A DNA stretch of 43,865 nucleotides from an uncultured Chloroflexota bacterium (GTDB lineage: Bacteria > Chloroflexota > Anaerolineae > UBA4142 > SHND01): NCBI GenBank assembly GCA_937870825.1, contig CALMZO010000444.1, positions 1 to 43,865 on the forward strand, given 5' to 3'. This document shows positions 17,650 to 25,916 of the stretch, piece by piece. Below the pieces are notes generated by a model that ran no database searches, was not told the origin of the DNA, and was given only the letters and a program-made list of their open reading frames with translations. The position numbers and the translations under genes are program-made. Each line of letters begins with the position of its first letter. Within the stretch, counting starts at the first letter, position 1.

Positions 17650-19353
17650 ATGGCAACCCGCACGAAAAAAGTTACCCGGTCCCCGAAAAAAATGACAAAC
17701 AAAAAAATGACCGTCAAGAAAATGACCAAGCGCGCCGCGCCCAAACGCGCCGCATCGAAAAACGGCGCGACGAAAAAAACGGATGCGCCGCGCATCACAT
17801 ATTCCAATCTCGTACTCACCGAACAAGACCATGGCATTTATGATGCCGCCGTGGGACATGCGCGCGAAGACCTCGGCACGCATTACAAAAATATCATCAA
17901 CGGCGTCGAGGTGGACGCAAGCAGCGGCGCAGAACAATCCCACGCGAGTCCCGCCGACACGCGTCTCGTCGTCAGTTACTTTCCCAAAGCGACGAAAGAA
18001 GACACGCTCGAAGCGATTCGCGCCGCGCGGCTTGCGGCGAATGAATGGGGCCGCACGTCGTACAAAGAACGTATCGCGGTGATGCGGAAAGCCGCTGACC
18101 TGATGGTCGAACGCGGATGGAAAGGCGCGGCATTGATGGCGTACGAAGTCGGCAAGACGCGCGCCGAAGGCATTGCCGAAGTGTACGAAGCGGCGGAAAT
18201 TATTCGCTACAACTGTGATGCGATTGAACGCGCGAACGGTTTTCAATACGATTTGGTTTCCCCCGGCAAAGGACAGCGCACGCGCAGTGTCTTGCTGCCG
18301 TACGGTGTGTTCGGCGTCATTTCGCCATGGAATTTTCCGATTGCGTTGTTGACGGGCATGACTTCGTGTTCCCTCATCGGCGGCAACACCGTCGTCGCGA
18401 AACCCGCGTCGGAATCCCCGGTGAGCGCGTACTTTTTATGGGAATGTTTGCGCGATGCGGGACTGCCCGCGGGCGCGTTCAATCTCGTCGTCGGTCCCGG
18501 TTCGCAAGTGGGCGAGACGATTCGCCAGAGTGATTCGGTGGACGGCATCGCGTTCACGGGTTCGTACGATGTCGGAATGCATTTGTACAAAAATTTCGCG
18601 ACGACGTACCCGAAACCCGTCATTGCAGAACTCGGCGGCAAGAATCCCGTCATCATCACGGAAAAGGCAGACCTCGACCTCGCGGCGGAAGGTGTCGCGC
18701 GCGGCGCGTTCGGTTTCAGCGGACAAAAATGTTCGGCGACTTCGCGCGTGTATATTGACAAGCGCGTCAAGGGCGATTTCCTCGAGCGCCTGATTGATTT
18801 CACCTCGAAAAAAATTACCGTCGGCTATCCCACCGAGCGCACGTCGTTTACCGGACCCGTGATGAACGAAGGCGCCGTCGAGACATGGCAGCAAGCGGTT
18901 GAGGATACCGACCGCGCGGGCGGACGCGTGGTGTATGGCGGCAATCGCATCAAAGATGGCGAATTCGCGCACGGCTATTACGTGCAGCCGACGATTGTGG
19001 ACAATCTCACACCCGACCATCGCGTATTCAAAGAAGAATTGTTTGTGCCGTTCCTCGCCGTCCAAGAAACAGAGTCGCTTGAAGAAGCGATGCGGTTGGC
19101 GAATGATGTCCAGTTCGGTTTGACGGCGGGCGTGTACTCGCAAGACGAACGCGAAGTGCAGTACTTTTACGACAACATTCAAGCGGGCGTCACGTACTCG
19201 AATCGCCGCGCGGGCGCAACGACGGGCGCATGGCCCCAGAACAATACGTTCGGCGGCTGGAAGGGCAGTGGTTCCACCGGACACAACGCGTTCGGTCCGC
19301 ACTATCTTCAACATTTCATGCGCGAACAATCGCGATGGATTGTGGAAGAATAG
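17650..19353 (+). CDS. aldehyde dehydrogenase, probable 1-pyrroline-5-carboxylate dehydrogenase
   Basis: A 567-aa NAD(P)-dependent dehydrogenase, most likely acting on glutamate semialdehyde/P5C in proline catabolism. The family motifs are PWNFPIALLTGM, GGNTVVAKPASESP, AFTGSYDVG, the catalytic Glu327 in ELGGKNP, the nucleophile Cys361 in SGQKCSATSR, and the C-terminal TYSNRRAGATTGAWP...FGGWKGSGSTG typical of P5CDH. Residues 1-45 are an unusual Lys/Arg/Ala-rich tail (KKMTNKKMTVKKMTKRAAPKR) absent from ordinary P5CDH, possibly nucleic-acid or membrane interacting. The ATG at 17650 has ggagg (17638-17642) upstream. The structured leader at 17513-17623 may control it. No proline dehydrogenase gene is beside it. 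Confidence 0.88.
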   Translation: MATRTKKVTRSPKKMTNKKMTVKKMTKRAAPKRAASKNGATKKTDAPRITYSNLVLTEQDHGIYDAAVGHAREDLGTHYKNIINGVEVDASSGAEQSHASPADTRLVVSYFPKATKEDTLEAIRAARLAANEWGRTSYKERIAVMRKAADLMVERGWKGAALMAYEVGKTRAEGIAEVYEAAEIIRYNCDAIERANGFQYDLVSPGKGQRTRSVLLPYGVFGVISPWNFPIALLTGMTSCSLIGGNTVVAKPASESPVSAYFLWECLRDAGLPAGAFNLVVGPGSQVGETIRQSDSVDGIAFTGSYDVGMHLYKNFATTYPKPVIAELGGKNPVIITEKADLDLAAEGVARGAFGFSGQKCSATSRVYIDKRVKGDFLERLIDFTSKKITVGYPTERTSFTGPVMNEGAVETWQQAVEDTDRAGGRVVYGGNRIKDGEFAHGYYVQPTIVDNLTPDHRVFKEELFVPFLAVQETESLEEAMRLANDVQFGLTAGVYSQDEREVQYFYDNIQAGVTYSNRRAGATTGAWPQNNTFGGWKGSGSTGHNAFGPHYLQHFMREQSRWIVEE

Positions 19354-19516
19354 TTTGAGGTAGCGCGAAACAAGTAGCAGGGAAACAGGAACGCGCTTTC
19401 TTGTTTCCCATTTTTATTTTCCGCGCAGCGCGATTTGAAATCGTTTCATGTCGCGCGTATGAATTTGAATCGTCTTGCGTTGTAACAAGTACATTCAACT
19501 CAAGCAAGGAGGCGTC

Positions 19517-19669
19517 ATGCGTTTACCAAAAAATCTCGGACTGTTGCTGTTGGGAATTTATTTGATTCTCGTTGGCATCAGCGCATTTGTTGCAGGACTC
19601 GGGCAACTAGGACAACTCGTTCCGATTGTAGCCCTCATCGCAGGCATCCTGATTCTGCTCGGGCGATAA
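19517..19669 (+). CDS. small hydrophobic membrane protein (50 aa), paralogue of 19807
   Basis: A tiny two-helix membrane protein: LGLLLLGIYLILVGISAFV and LVPIVALIAGILILLGR. The start ATG at 19517 has a perfect aaggagg site. It shares the pattern LIL.G...FV...(F/G)..L.P..AL.AGILILL.R with the next gene, so the pair arose by duplication. A strong terminator follows at 19674-19703. The function is unknown. Confidence 0.75.
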   Translation: MRLPKNLGLLLLGIYLILVGISAFVAGLGQLGQLVPIVALIAGILILLGR

Positions 19670-19673
19670 AATC

Positions 19674-19703
19674 GAAACCCGTCACGAAACCGTGACGGGT
19701 TTC
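19674..19703 (+). terminator. intrinsic terminator
   Basis: gaaacccgtcacg (19674-19686) pairs perfectly with 19691-19703, followed by a T-rich stretch. Confidence 0.85.
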
Positions 19704-19738
19704 TTGTTGTTTTGAATTAGAACAGATTTTCTGGTTCG

Positions 19739-19747
19739 TGCTATACT
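19739..19747 (+). promoter_or_regulatory. extended -10 promoter (TGcTATACT)
   Basis: TG, one base, then TATACT (19742-19747), about 60 bases before the ATG of the second small membrane protein. The same extended -10 form recurs at 25892 and 36638. Confidence 0.45.
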
Positions 19748-19806
19748 CGCGGGCGCGCAGGAAATATCAATCGTTATTCTGGGTTCAATCAACAGGAGGA
19801 AAAATC

Positions 19807-19977
19807 ATGCGACGCAAATCGTCACTCAGAATCAAAAATGGCATGGGCATGTTCATTCTCGCGGCGTGGCTCATTCTTTCGGGACTCACCACGTTTGTCC
19901 CCGCCGTGCGCGGCTTTGCGGAATTTTTTCCCCTCATGGCGCTCGCCGCAGGGATTTTGATTTTGCTGGATAGATGA
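19807..19977 (+). CDS. small hydrophobic membrane protein (56 aa), paralogue of 19517
   Basis: The ATG at 19807 has aggagg eight bases upstream. After a basic N-terminus (RRKSSLRIKNG) come two hydrophobic segments (MFILAAWLILSGLTTFV and FFPLMALAAGILILLDR), clearly related to the 19517 protein. It has its own promoter-like -10 and a terminator directly after the stop, so it is transcribed alone. The function is unknown. Confidence 0.75.
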   Translation: MRRKSSLRIKNGMGMFILAAWLILSGLTTFVPAVRGFAEFFPLMALAAGILILLDR

Positions 19978-19982
19978 CATGC

Positions 19983-20010
19983 AAAGCGTCCGCAGTTCGG
20001 ACGCTTTTTT
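19983..20010 (+). terminator. intrinsic terminator
   Basis: aaagcgtccg (19983-19992) and cggacgcttt (19998-20007) with a following T-run. It is shared by the small membrane protein gene and the convergent pyrD. Confidence 0.85.
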
Positions 20011-21050
20011 CATGTCGGCGTAAAAACGAATTTGCGTTCGCGGAACGGTTCGCGCAGCAGCGCCTGATTGATTTCTTTTACCAAACGCGGTCCCCCGTAC
20101 ACCAACCCCGTAAAAATTTGAATCAACGTCGCGCCCGCGCCCAGTTTTTCAAGCGCGCTGTTCGCATCGCGAATGCCGCCGACGCCGATGATGGGAAATT
20201 CCCCGCGCGTCGTTTCGCAAATGTGGTGAATGATTTGTGTTGCGCGGGCGCGCAATGGTTCGCCGCTCATGCCTCCGGCAAAATTTTTCGCGTAATCAGG
20301 AAGCCCTTCGCGCGAAATTGTCGTGTTCGTCGCGATGATACCGTCGAAATTCACATCGCGCGCCGCGTCCACAATGCCGTCAATTTCGTCGAACGACAAA
20401 TCGGGCGCGATTTTGACGAGCACGGGAACGCGCGGCGATAACGCATCCCGCGCATCGGCAATTTCTTTCAACAGCGGTTCAGTCCATTCGCGCGTTTGCA
20501 GCGCGCGCAAATTGTGTGTGTTCGGACTGCTCACATTGATTGCGATATAGTCCGCGTGTGCTCGCACCGCGCGTAGCAATGTCACGTACTCGTCCGCCGC
20601 ATTTTCAAGCGGTGTATCTTTTCCTTTGCCGATGTTGACGCCGATGCGCGCATCCACACGCGGCACGTTCAACTTGTCAACGCCCGCGTTCGGAAACCCC
20701 ATCCGATTGACGAGCGCGTGCGCTTCGGGAACGCGCCACACACGCGGTTTTTCATTTCCCATTTGCGGCAAACGCGTCACCGTTCCGATTTCGATATGCC
20801 CGAATCCCAACGCCGCAAGCCCGCGCGCCGCGATTCCATTTTTGTCATACCCCGCCGCGAGTCCCACAGGATTTTTGAATTGCAAACCGAACGCGTTCAC
20901 ATGCAAGCGCGCGTCGTCCACACAAAACATCGCGCGTAACATTTCGCGCGTCGGCGCAATATCGCCGCCCCATTTCAACAGCGCGAGGGTGAGATGATGC
21001 GCCGTTTCGGGGTCAAGGCGAAAGAGGAGGGGACGTAACGTTTCGTACAT
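20010..21050 (-). CDS. pyrD: dihydroorotate dehydrogenase (quinone), class 2
   Basis: Converts dihydroorotate to orotate in de novo pyrimidine synthesis, passing electrons to membrane quinone. The 346-aa length and N-terminal extension (MYETLRPLLFRLDPETAHHL) mark class 2. FMN-binding motifs are NPVGLAAGYDKNG, EIGTVTRLPQ, VKIAPDLS and GVGGI. The class-2 catalytic Ser lies in NVSSPNTHNLR. It is the last gene of a minus-strand run pyrC-pyrB-pyrFE-pyrD and is separated from pyrFE by an 82-base gap holding a palindromic repeat element. It ends at a shared terminator. Confidence 0.95.
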   Translation of the reverse strand: MYETLRPLLFRLDPETAHHLTLALLKWGGDIAPTREMLRAMFCVDDARLHVNAFGLQFKNPVGLAAGYDKNGIAARGLAALGFGHIEIGTVTRLPQMGNEKPRVWRVPEAHALVNRMGFPNAGVDKLNVPRVDARIGVNIGKGKDTPLENAADEYVTLLRAVRAHADYIAINVSSPNTHNLRALQTREWTEPLLKEIADARDALSPRVPVLVKIAPDLSFDEIDGIVDAARDVNFDGIIATNTTISREGLPDYAKNFAGGMSGEPLRARATQIIHHICETTRGEFPIIGVGGIRDANSALEKLGAGATLIQIFTGLVYGGPRLVKEINQALLREPFRERKFVFTPT

Positions 21051-21057
21051 CGTCAGC

Positions 21058-21131
21058 TGTCATTTCGAGCGGAGCGAGAAATCGCAATGTGACTCCAAAG
21101 AGATTTCTCGCAACAGCGGCTCGAAATGACA
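21058..21131. repeat. 74-bp palindromic intergenic element between pyrFE and pyrD
   Basis: The sequence opens with tgtcatttcgagc and closes with its reverse complement gctcgaaatgaca (21119-21131); inside are gagaaatc...gatttctc arms. This type of STCATTTCGAGCGxAGCGAGAAATC palindrome is widespread in bacterial intergenic regions and resembles a MITE or REP-like element. It sits inside the operon and could fold to a strong hairpin that affects pyrD expression. Confidence 0.75.
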
Positions 21132-21132
21132 T

Positions 21133-22524
21133 TCACGTTTCCAAAAATTTTTTCACCGCGTCATATTGTTCCGTAGTAACCGCATTTGTCTCACGCCAAA
21201 TTTCCAACAAAGCGGGAAGCGTCGTCACCGCGTGCAAAGTGTAACCCGCGCGCGCGAGCAATTCACTTGCGCCCTGTTCTCTGTCAATCAACACCACAAT
21301 CTCGCGCACCATCAATCCCGCGTCGGTCAACTTTTCAATCGCCTCAAATTTCGTTTCGCCCGTCGTCGTCAAATCGTCCAGCACCACAACCGTTTCACCC
21401 GCGTTGTATTCGCCTTCAATTGCCGCTTTCGTGCCATACGCTTTGACCTCGCGGCGCGGATAAATCAACGGCTTGTTCAATTCCATCGAAACGGCGGTTG
21501 CAATCGGCAATGCCGCGTACGGAATTCCCGCGAGGCGGTCATAGTGCAGTTCGCGCAAAACATTCGCGTAGGCGCGCGCAACGCGCTTCAAAATTTGCGG
21601 ATACGAAACGAGACGGCGCAAATCGAGATAGATTGGAGAAACAATTCCCGATTTGAGTGTGAATTCGCCGAAACGGATGCACCGGGATTGCAACAAGTCA
21701 TTTGCGAGTAAGCGTTGTGAAGGTTGAAGGTTGAACGTTGAATTTTGAATTTCGAATTTTGAATTTCGAATCGCATTGATTTCATCCCGCAATTTTTTCG
21801 CCGCCGCTTTTGGATTCGCCGCCGCCGCAATCGAACGCGACGCGTTGATGAGCAAGCCCATGCCGTCCGCGCGCAATCCCGCGCGCAGTGTTGCTTGCAA
21901 ATCGCCGCCTTGCGCGCCGATGCCGGGGACGAGGAACCACATCGCGCGCGTGAGCTCTCGCACACGCGCAATGCGCGCAACATCCGTCGCGCCGACGACG
22001 AGACCGATGTTGTTGCGCGTATTCCATTCTTGTGCGCGCTGCGCGACGATTTCCAAGAGCGCGCCGTCATTCGTCTCCAACGCTTGAAATTCGTCCGCGC
22101 CCGCGTTCGACGTTTTGCACAAGACGAATGCGCCGTGTTCTGCGTTTTCAAAAAAGGGCGCGAGCGCGTCGCCGCCGAGATATGGATTCACCGTAATGGC
22201 ACTCGCGCCAAATGTTTCAAACGCCGCGCGTGCGTACGCGATGCTTGTTTCTGCAATGTCGCCACGTTTCGCGTCGAGAATGACGGGAATGTTTTGCGGC
22301 ACACGCGCGATGACATCGCGCAGCGCGTTCATTCCGTCGCCGCCGAACATTTCAAAAAACGCGCTGTTGATTTTGAACGCCGCCGCGTACTCGTGCGTTG
22401 CCTCAAGCACGCGCAAACATTGTTCGCGCGCGTCGTTTGCGTATTCCGCGCGCGGGTCGAGACCGACGCACAACAAAGAGTTCGCGTCACGCACACGATT
22501 TTCGAGTCGTTCCAAAAACGTCAT
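21133..22524 (-). CDS. pyrF/pyrE: bifunctional orotidine-5'-phosphate decarboxylase / orotate phosphoribosyltransferase
   Basis: A 463-aa fusion. Residues 1-250 are an OMP decarboxylase (TIGR02127-like) with GLDPRAEY and the catalytic LDAKRGDIAETSIAYA. Residues about 268-463 are orotate phosphoribosyltransferase with the PRPP-binding VVVLDDLTTTGETKFEAI. It carries out the last two steps to UMP, and the fusion order (decarboxylase first) is the reverse of eukaryotic UMP synthase. The linker (about 247-266) is RNSKFEIQNSTFNLQPS, encoded by a degenerate repeat like the intergenic ones of this genome. It lies 37 bases after pyrB in the same direction. Confidence 0.92.
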   Translation of the reverse strand: MTFLERLENRVRDANSLLCVGLDPRAEYANDAREQCLRVLEATHEYAAAFKINSAFFEMFGGDGMNALRDVIARVPQNIPVILDAKRGDIAETSIAYARAAFETFGASAITVNPYLGGDALAPFFENAEHGAFVLCKTSNAGADEFQALETNDGALLEIVAQRAQEWNTRNNIGLVVGATDVARIARVRELTRAMWFLVPGIGAQGGDLQATLRAGLRADGMGLLINASRSIAAAANPKAAAKKLRDEINAIRNSKFEIQNSTFNLQPSQRLLANDLLQSRCIRFGEFTLKSGIVSPIYLDLRRLVSYPQILKRVARAYANVLRELHYDRLAGIPYAALPIATAVSMELNKPLIYPRREVKAYGTKAAIEGEYNAGETVVVLDDLTTTGETKFEAIEKLTDAGLMVREIVVLIDREQGASELLARAGYTLHAVTTLPALLEIWRETNAVTTEQYDAVKKFLET

Positions 22525-22561
22525 TCGTCTTTCGTCCTTCGTCGCGCCGTTTTTTGGCGCA

Positions 22562-23566
22562 TCACGCTTTTCCCAGCACCATCGCCAACAACGCCATTCG
22601 CACGTACATTCCGTATTCGACTTGGCGAAAGTACGCGGCGCGCGGGTCGCCGTCCACCGCTTCGCTGATTTCGCCGACGCGCGGCAGCGGGTGCATGAGG
22701 ACCATGTTTTGTTTTGCGCGCGATAGGATTTCGGGCGTGATGACGTATGAATTTTTTACGGCTTCGTATTCGTCCAAATTTGCAAAGCGTTCTTTTTGCA
22801 CTCGCGTCACATACAACACATCCGTTTCGCTCAACACGTCGTCGAGCGACGTCGTTTCAAATTGCGGAATGTTGTGCGCGTTCAATTCGTCAATCAGTTC
22901 GCGCGGCATTTGCAAAAGTTCAGGCGAAACGGAATTCAATTTCACGTTGTAGAGTGAAAGCAAACGCGCGAGCGAATGCACGGTGCGCCCATATTTCAAA
23001 TCGCCGAGCATCGTCACCGTCGCGCCGTCAATTTTGCCGCGCTCTTCAAGAATCGTGAACAAGTCGAGCAGCGCTTGCGTCGGATGTTCGCCGATGCCGT
23101 CGCCCGCGTTGATAATCGGCTTGCGCGCGTATTTCGCCGCCAATGCCGCCGCGCCCGTTTCGGGATGACGCAACACAATCACGTCCGCGTAAGCTTCGAG
23201 CGTGCGAATCGTGTCGGGCAGTGATTCGCCTTTTGCGACGGACGAGTATTTCACTTCGTTGATGGGAATGATGCTGCCGCCGAGGCGTTGAATCGCCGCG
23301 ATGAATGACGAAGAAGTGCGCGTGGATGGTTCATAAAAAAGTACGGCGAGAACTTTGCCTTTGAGCAAATCGAACGAACCGACGCGTTCCACCATCATGC
23401 GCATTTCGTCGGCGACGGCGAAAATGTGTTCGAGGTCGTCGCGCGAAAATTGTTTGACGGAAAGAATGGATTGATTAAATAACGGTCCGTCGCGTTTTTC
23501 GCCGAACGGCAATTGCATCGCGCGCCCATTACGTCCGTTTGTTTGCGTCAATAGAGTTGGGGTCAT
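22562..23566 (-). CDS. pyrB: aspartate carbamoyltransferase catalytic subunit
   Basis: Catalyses carbamoyl phosphate + aspartate to carbamoylaspartate. From the ATG at 23566 (ggagg upstream) the protein is 334 aa; the frame extends to 23599 without a better start. Motifs: [12 protein letters not shown] (carbamoyl-phosphate binding), the mobile loop [24 protein letters not shown], and [10 protein letters not shown]. No regulatory-chain gene (pyrI) is present. It is the second gene in the pyrimidine operon. Confidence 0.95.
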   Translation of the reverse strand: MTPTLLTQTNGRNGRAMQLPFGEKRDGPLFNQSILSVKQFSRDDLEHIFAVADEMRMMVERVGSFDLLKGKVLAVLFYEPSTRTSSSFIAAIQRLGGSIIPINEVKYSSVAKGESLPDTIRTLEAYADVIVLRHPETGAAALAAKYARKPIINAGDGIGEHPTQALLDLFTILEERGKIDGATVTMLGDLKYGRTVHSLARLLSLYNVKLNSVSPELLQMPRELIDELNAHNIPQFETTSLDDVLSETDVLYVTRVQKERFANLDEYEAVKNSYVITPEILSRAKQNMVLMHPLPRVGEISEAVDGDPRAAYFRQVEYGMYVRMALLAMVLGKA

Positions 23567-23679
23567 GTCTTTGCCTCCATTTTGGAAACGCGAATCCACA
23601 CGAATCTTTCCGAATCTTTACGAATCCTTTTAGGTCTTTTCGCGTAAATTCGCGTTTTTGATTCGCGTAGATTCGCGTT
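23567..23679. repeat. degenerate CGAATC/TTCGCG repeats between pyrB and pyrC
   Basis: Intergenic run of words such as cgcgaatc, cgaatctt, ttcgcgta, ttcgcgtt in both orientations (23588-23682). The reverse complements allow local hairpins. It is similar in style to the stretches at 17322-17362. Confidence 0.55.
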
Positions 23680-24744
23680 CTAGTTCAATGGGCGAATGTC
23701 GCGCCCAGTTCCCGATTTCGCGATCACACAATCATTTTCAAAAACAGTCTCGCCGCGCAAAACGACGCGCGTCACTTGACCGCGCATCGTGCGTCCCTCG
23801 AACGGTGTCCATTTCGCGCGTGTGTACATGTTCGCGCCGCGCGCAGTCCATTCCGCGTCCACGTCCACCTCAATCCACGTTTCGGCTTGCGGGGGAACCT
23901 TAAAGATTTTGCGCGGGTTCTCGTAACAGCGCGCAATCAAATCGTCGAGTGTGATAATTCCTTCGCGCACGAGTTCGAGATACAGCGCGAGCGCAGTTTC
24001 GAGTCCCGGATAACCGGGCGGCGGATTCGCCGATTCTTTTTCAAAAAGCGTATGCGGCGCGTGGTCGGTGGCGAAACAATCCACAATGTCGAGATTCGCG
24101 CGCAAGGCATCCACATCCGCGCGCGTTGCAAGCATCGGACGCACCTCGCATTTTCCTGCGCCGATGGTTTCGCAATCGTCGAGGGTGAGCAAGAGATGAT
24201 GCGGGGTGACTTCGCAGGTGACGCGCAGTCCTTTTTCTTTTGCCGCGCGAATCAATTCGATTTCCTCTTTGCGGCTGACATGACAAATGTGAACGGGACG
24301 GTCATAGATTTGCGCGACAAAAAGCGCGGCGGCGATGGTGCGTCCTTCGGCGTGGCAGAGAATTGGCACCTCTCTTGGAAACGTTTGCATATGCGAGATG
24401 AGAGAATCGAGACCGTCGAGTTTGAGTGGACCGAAGGTTTGGTCGAGATACATCTTGAGTCCGCTGCATTGTGCGGCGAACGACGCGGCGATTTGGGCAT
24501 TGTCCGCGCCCGCGCCAAAGTGAATGCCATAATCGCACACGGCACGTTCGGAGGCGGCGCGTTGTTTTGCCGCGAGCGTTTGTGCGTCGGTGAGGGGCGG
24601 CGTGTTGTTGGGCATGTCCATTACAACAGTAAAGCCGCCCGCGAGCGCGGCGCACGTTCCGCTGTGCCAATCTTCTTTGTGTGTCGCGCCGGGGTCGCGC
24701 AAGTGAACGTGGGGGTCAATGAGACCGGGTAATTTGAGAATCAT
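23680..24744 (-). CDS. pyrC: dihydroorotase, CAD-like type
   Basis: Cyclises carbamoylaspartate to dihydroorotate. From ATG 24744 it is 354 aa; a TTG at 24756 is also possible, and no clear ribosome-binding site exists. Metal-ligand motifs: DPHVHLRDPG (two His), GLKMYLDQTFG (Lys of the type carboxylated in CAD dihydroorotase), the His in ICHVSRKEE, and Asp in FATDHAPHT. The sequence is closer to the DHOase domain of the multifunctional CAD protein than to Escherichia coli PyrC. It is the first gene of the operon, with terminator-like hairpins upstream. Confidence 0.92.
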   Translation of the reverse strand: MILKLPGLIDPHVHLRDPGATHKEDWHSGTCAALAGGFTVVMDMPNNTPPLTDAQTLAAKQRAASERAVCDYGIHFGAGADNAQIAASFAAQCSGLKMYLDQTFGPLKLDGLDSLISHMQTFPREVPILCHAEGRTIAAALFVAQIYDRPVHICHVSRKEEIELIRAAKEKGLRVTCEVTPHHLLLTLDDCETIGAGKCEVRPMLATRADVDALRANLDIVDCFATDHAPHTLFEKESANPPPGYPGLETALALYLELVREGIITLDDLIARCYENPRKIFKVPPQAETWIEVDVDAEWTARGANMYTRAKWTPFEGRTMRGQVTRVVLRGETVFENDCVIAKSGTGRDIRPLN

Positions 24745-24821
24745 GGTACTAGGCAATCAGTGGGCAGTTATCAGTTGTCAGTAATCAGTGAAACGTCAAG
24801 CGTGAAACATCACGCGAAGGC

Positions 24822-24858
24822 AAAAAAAAACGAGTCAATGAAAATCATTGGCTCGTTT
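24822..24858 (-). terminator. minus-strand terminator or pyrC attenuator
   Basis: aaacgagtcaatga (24828-24841) pairs with tcattggctcgttt (24845-24858) with one wobble, followed on the minus strand by nine T. It is the second terminator in a row downstream of the SH3 gene and lies 78 bases ahead of pyrC, so it could be an attenuator. Confidence 0.6.
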
Positions 24859-24885
24859 GAAAATTCGGAATCGAAAGTGGAATCG

Positions 24886-24932
24886 AAAAAAAATAGCGCA
24901 CCCGGCGACGAATCGGCGTCGTATTGTGCGCT
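24886..24932 (-). terminator. intrinsic terminator of the SH3-domain gene
   Basis: Outer stem agcgcac/gtgcgct (24895-24901 with 24926-24932) and inner cgacg/cgtcg (24906-24910 with 24917-24921), followed on the minus strand by a T8 run. Confidence 0.7.
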
Positions 24933-25016
24933 CCATCAGATACTCGGCGTGCGTAATTCATATTGCTTGGAAACTTGATGGCGATTATAGAGAAAACTTG
25001 ATTGCTGTCAAATGCA

Positions 25017-25859
25017 CTATTGCGACGGCGGCTGCACTACGGGCAGTGTCGCAATGTCAACACTCGCATTGATATATTCCGCCGCCACCCAACCCTCTTT
25101 GCCAATACTCGGCACGGTTACTTGCAACCACACGCTGTCACTCAAACGTCCAGTAATCACAACTGCCGTGTCTTGCTGCAAGCGGTCAACAATTTCAAAA
25201 CTCGTCGCGGGTCCCTCGCGCAAATTCAGAATTTGGACGTTGACGGTGCCTGTGGCTTGTTCATTTTTTGGCGCGGCTGTCGGCGCATTCGGTACCGGCG
25301 TTCGCTCGGCGAGAAGAATGTCGGGCGTTTCATTGACCAACGCGCTCAAGGTCGGCGTTGCATTCTGTCGCGACAACAGTGATGGATTTTGCAAAGCGAA
25401 CATGATGATGAACCCCACGACAATCGCGGCGGCAATTCCAAAGCAACCAATCATTGACGGCGAAACGAAACCTTCGGGCAAAATTGAAATGGGCGAGCGC
25501 GGTGTTTTGATTTCCGGCGCTTGACGCGCCATCTGTTCAAAATCAAAACGACTCGGCAGCGGGTCTTGCGCTTTTTTTTCAAAATCAATCAGCAAGGGCG
25601 CGGCGCTTCCGCTGTACACCTGAACGCCGTGCCAATCCAGCACATTGCCCTTTGCGTCTATCGAACCAACTTGACGCCCGTAGCGGTCAATCACATCGCC
25701 GCGCGCGTTGACGCTGCCGACTTGTTCGCGGTGGTTGTCAAATACGAAACCATCGCGGTTGATGTGTCCGATTTTTTTATTGTGTTTGTCGCGCAACGTG
25801 CCGTCGTCGTCTTGATAACCGACGAGGAGATTTTCGCGATCGCGGATGGTGATGCTCAT
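25017..25859 (-). CDS. SH3-domain membrane protein with N-terminal G-x-V-x-D repeats
   Basis: A 280-aa protein, start taken at ATG 25859. Residues 10-85 are four or five copies of a short beta-repeat (GxVxDxxGxxVGxIxxxG) as found in uncharacterised surface-type repeat proteins. A single hydrophobic segment at about 136-156 suggests one membrane crossing. Residues about 205-270 resemble a bacterial SH3 (SH3_3) domain: VQILNLREGPATSFEIVDRL...WLQVTV, usually a peptidoglycan or protein-binding fold. A TATACT -10 lies only ten bases before the start codon, so the transcript seems leaderless. The gene is divergent from the HEPN-like gene. The function is unknown. Confidence 0.8.
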   Translation of the reverse strand: MSITIRDRENLLVGYQDDDGTLRDKHNKKIGHINRDGFVFDNHREQVGSVNARGDVIDRYGRQVGSIDAKGNVLDWHGVQVYSGSAAPLLIDFEKKAQDPLPSRFDFEQMARQAPEIKTPRSPISILPEGFVSPSMIGCFGIAAAIVVGFIIMFALQNPSLLSRQNATPTLSALVNETPDILLAERTPVPNAPTAAPKNEQATGTVNVQILNLREGPATSFEIVDRLQQDTAVVITGRLSDSVWLQVTVPSIGKEGWVAAEYINASVDIATLPVVQPPSQ

Positions 25860-25868
25860 ACGCGCGCA

Positions 25869-25874
25869 AGTATA
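25869..25874 (-). promoter_or_regulatory. -10 box of the SH3-domain gene (leaderless start)
   Basis: TATACT on the minus strand, ending about ten bases before the ATG at 25859, so transcription would start within three bases of the start codon. Confidence 0.45.
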
Positions 25875-25891
25875 ACACAGCGAGAAACGAG

Positions 25892-25900
25892 TGCTATAAT
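25892..25900 (+). promoter_or_regulatory. extended -10 of the HEPN-like gene
   Basis: TGcTATAAT at 25892-25900, with an agagg ribosome-binding site (25907-25911) and the start codon at 25917. It faces the minus-strand promoter at 25869-25874. Confidence 0.6.
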
Positions 25901-25916
25901 TTACGCAGAGGTATAC

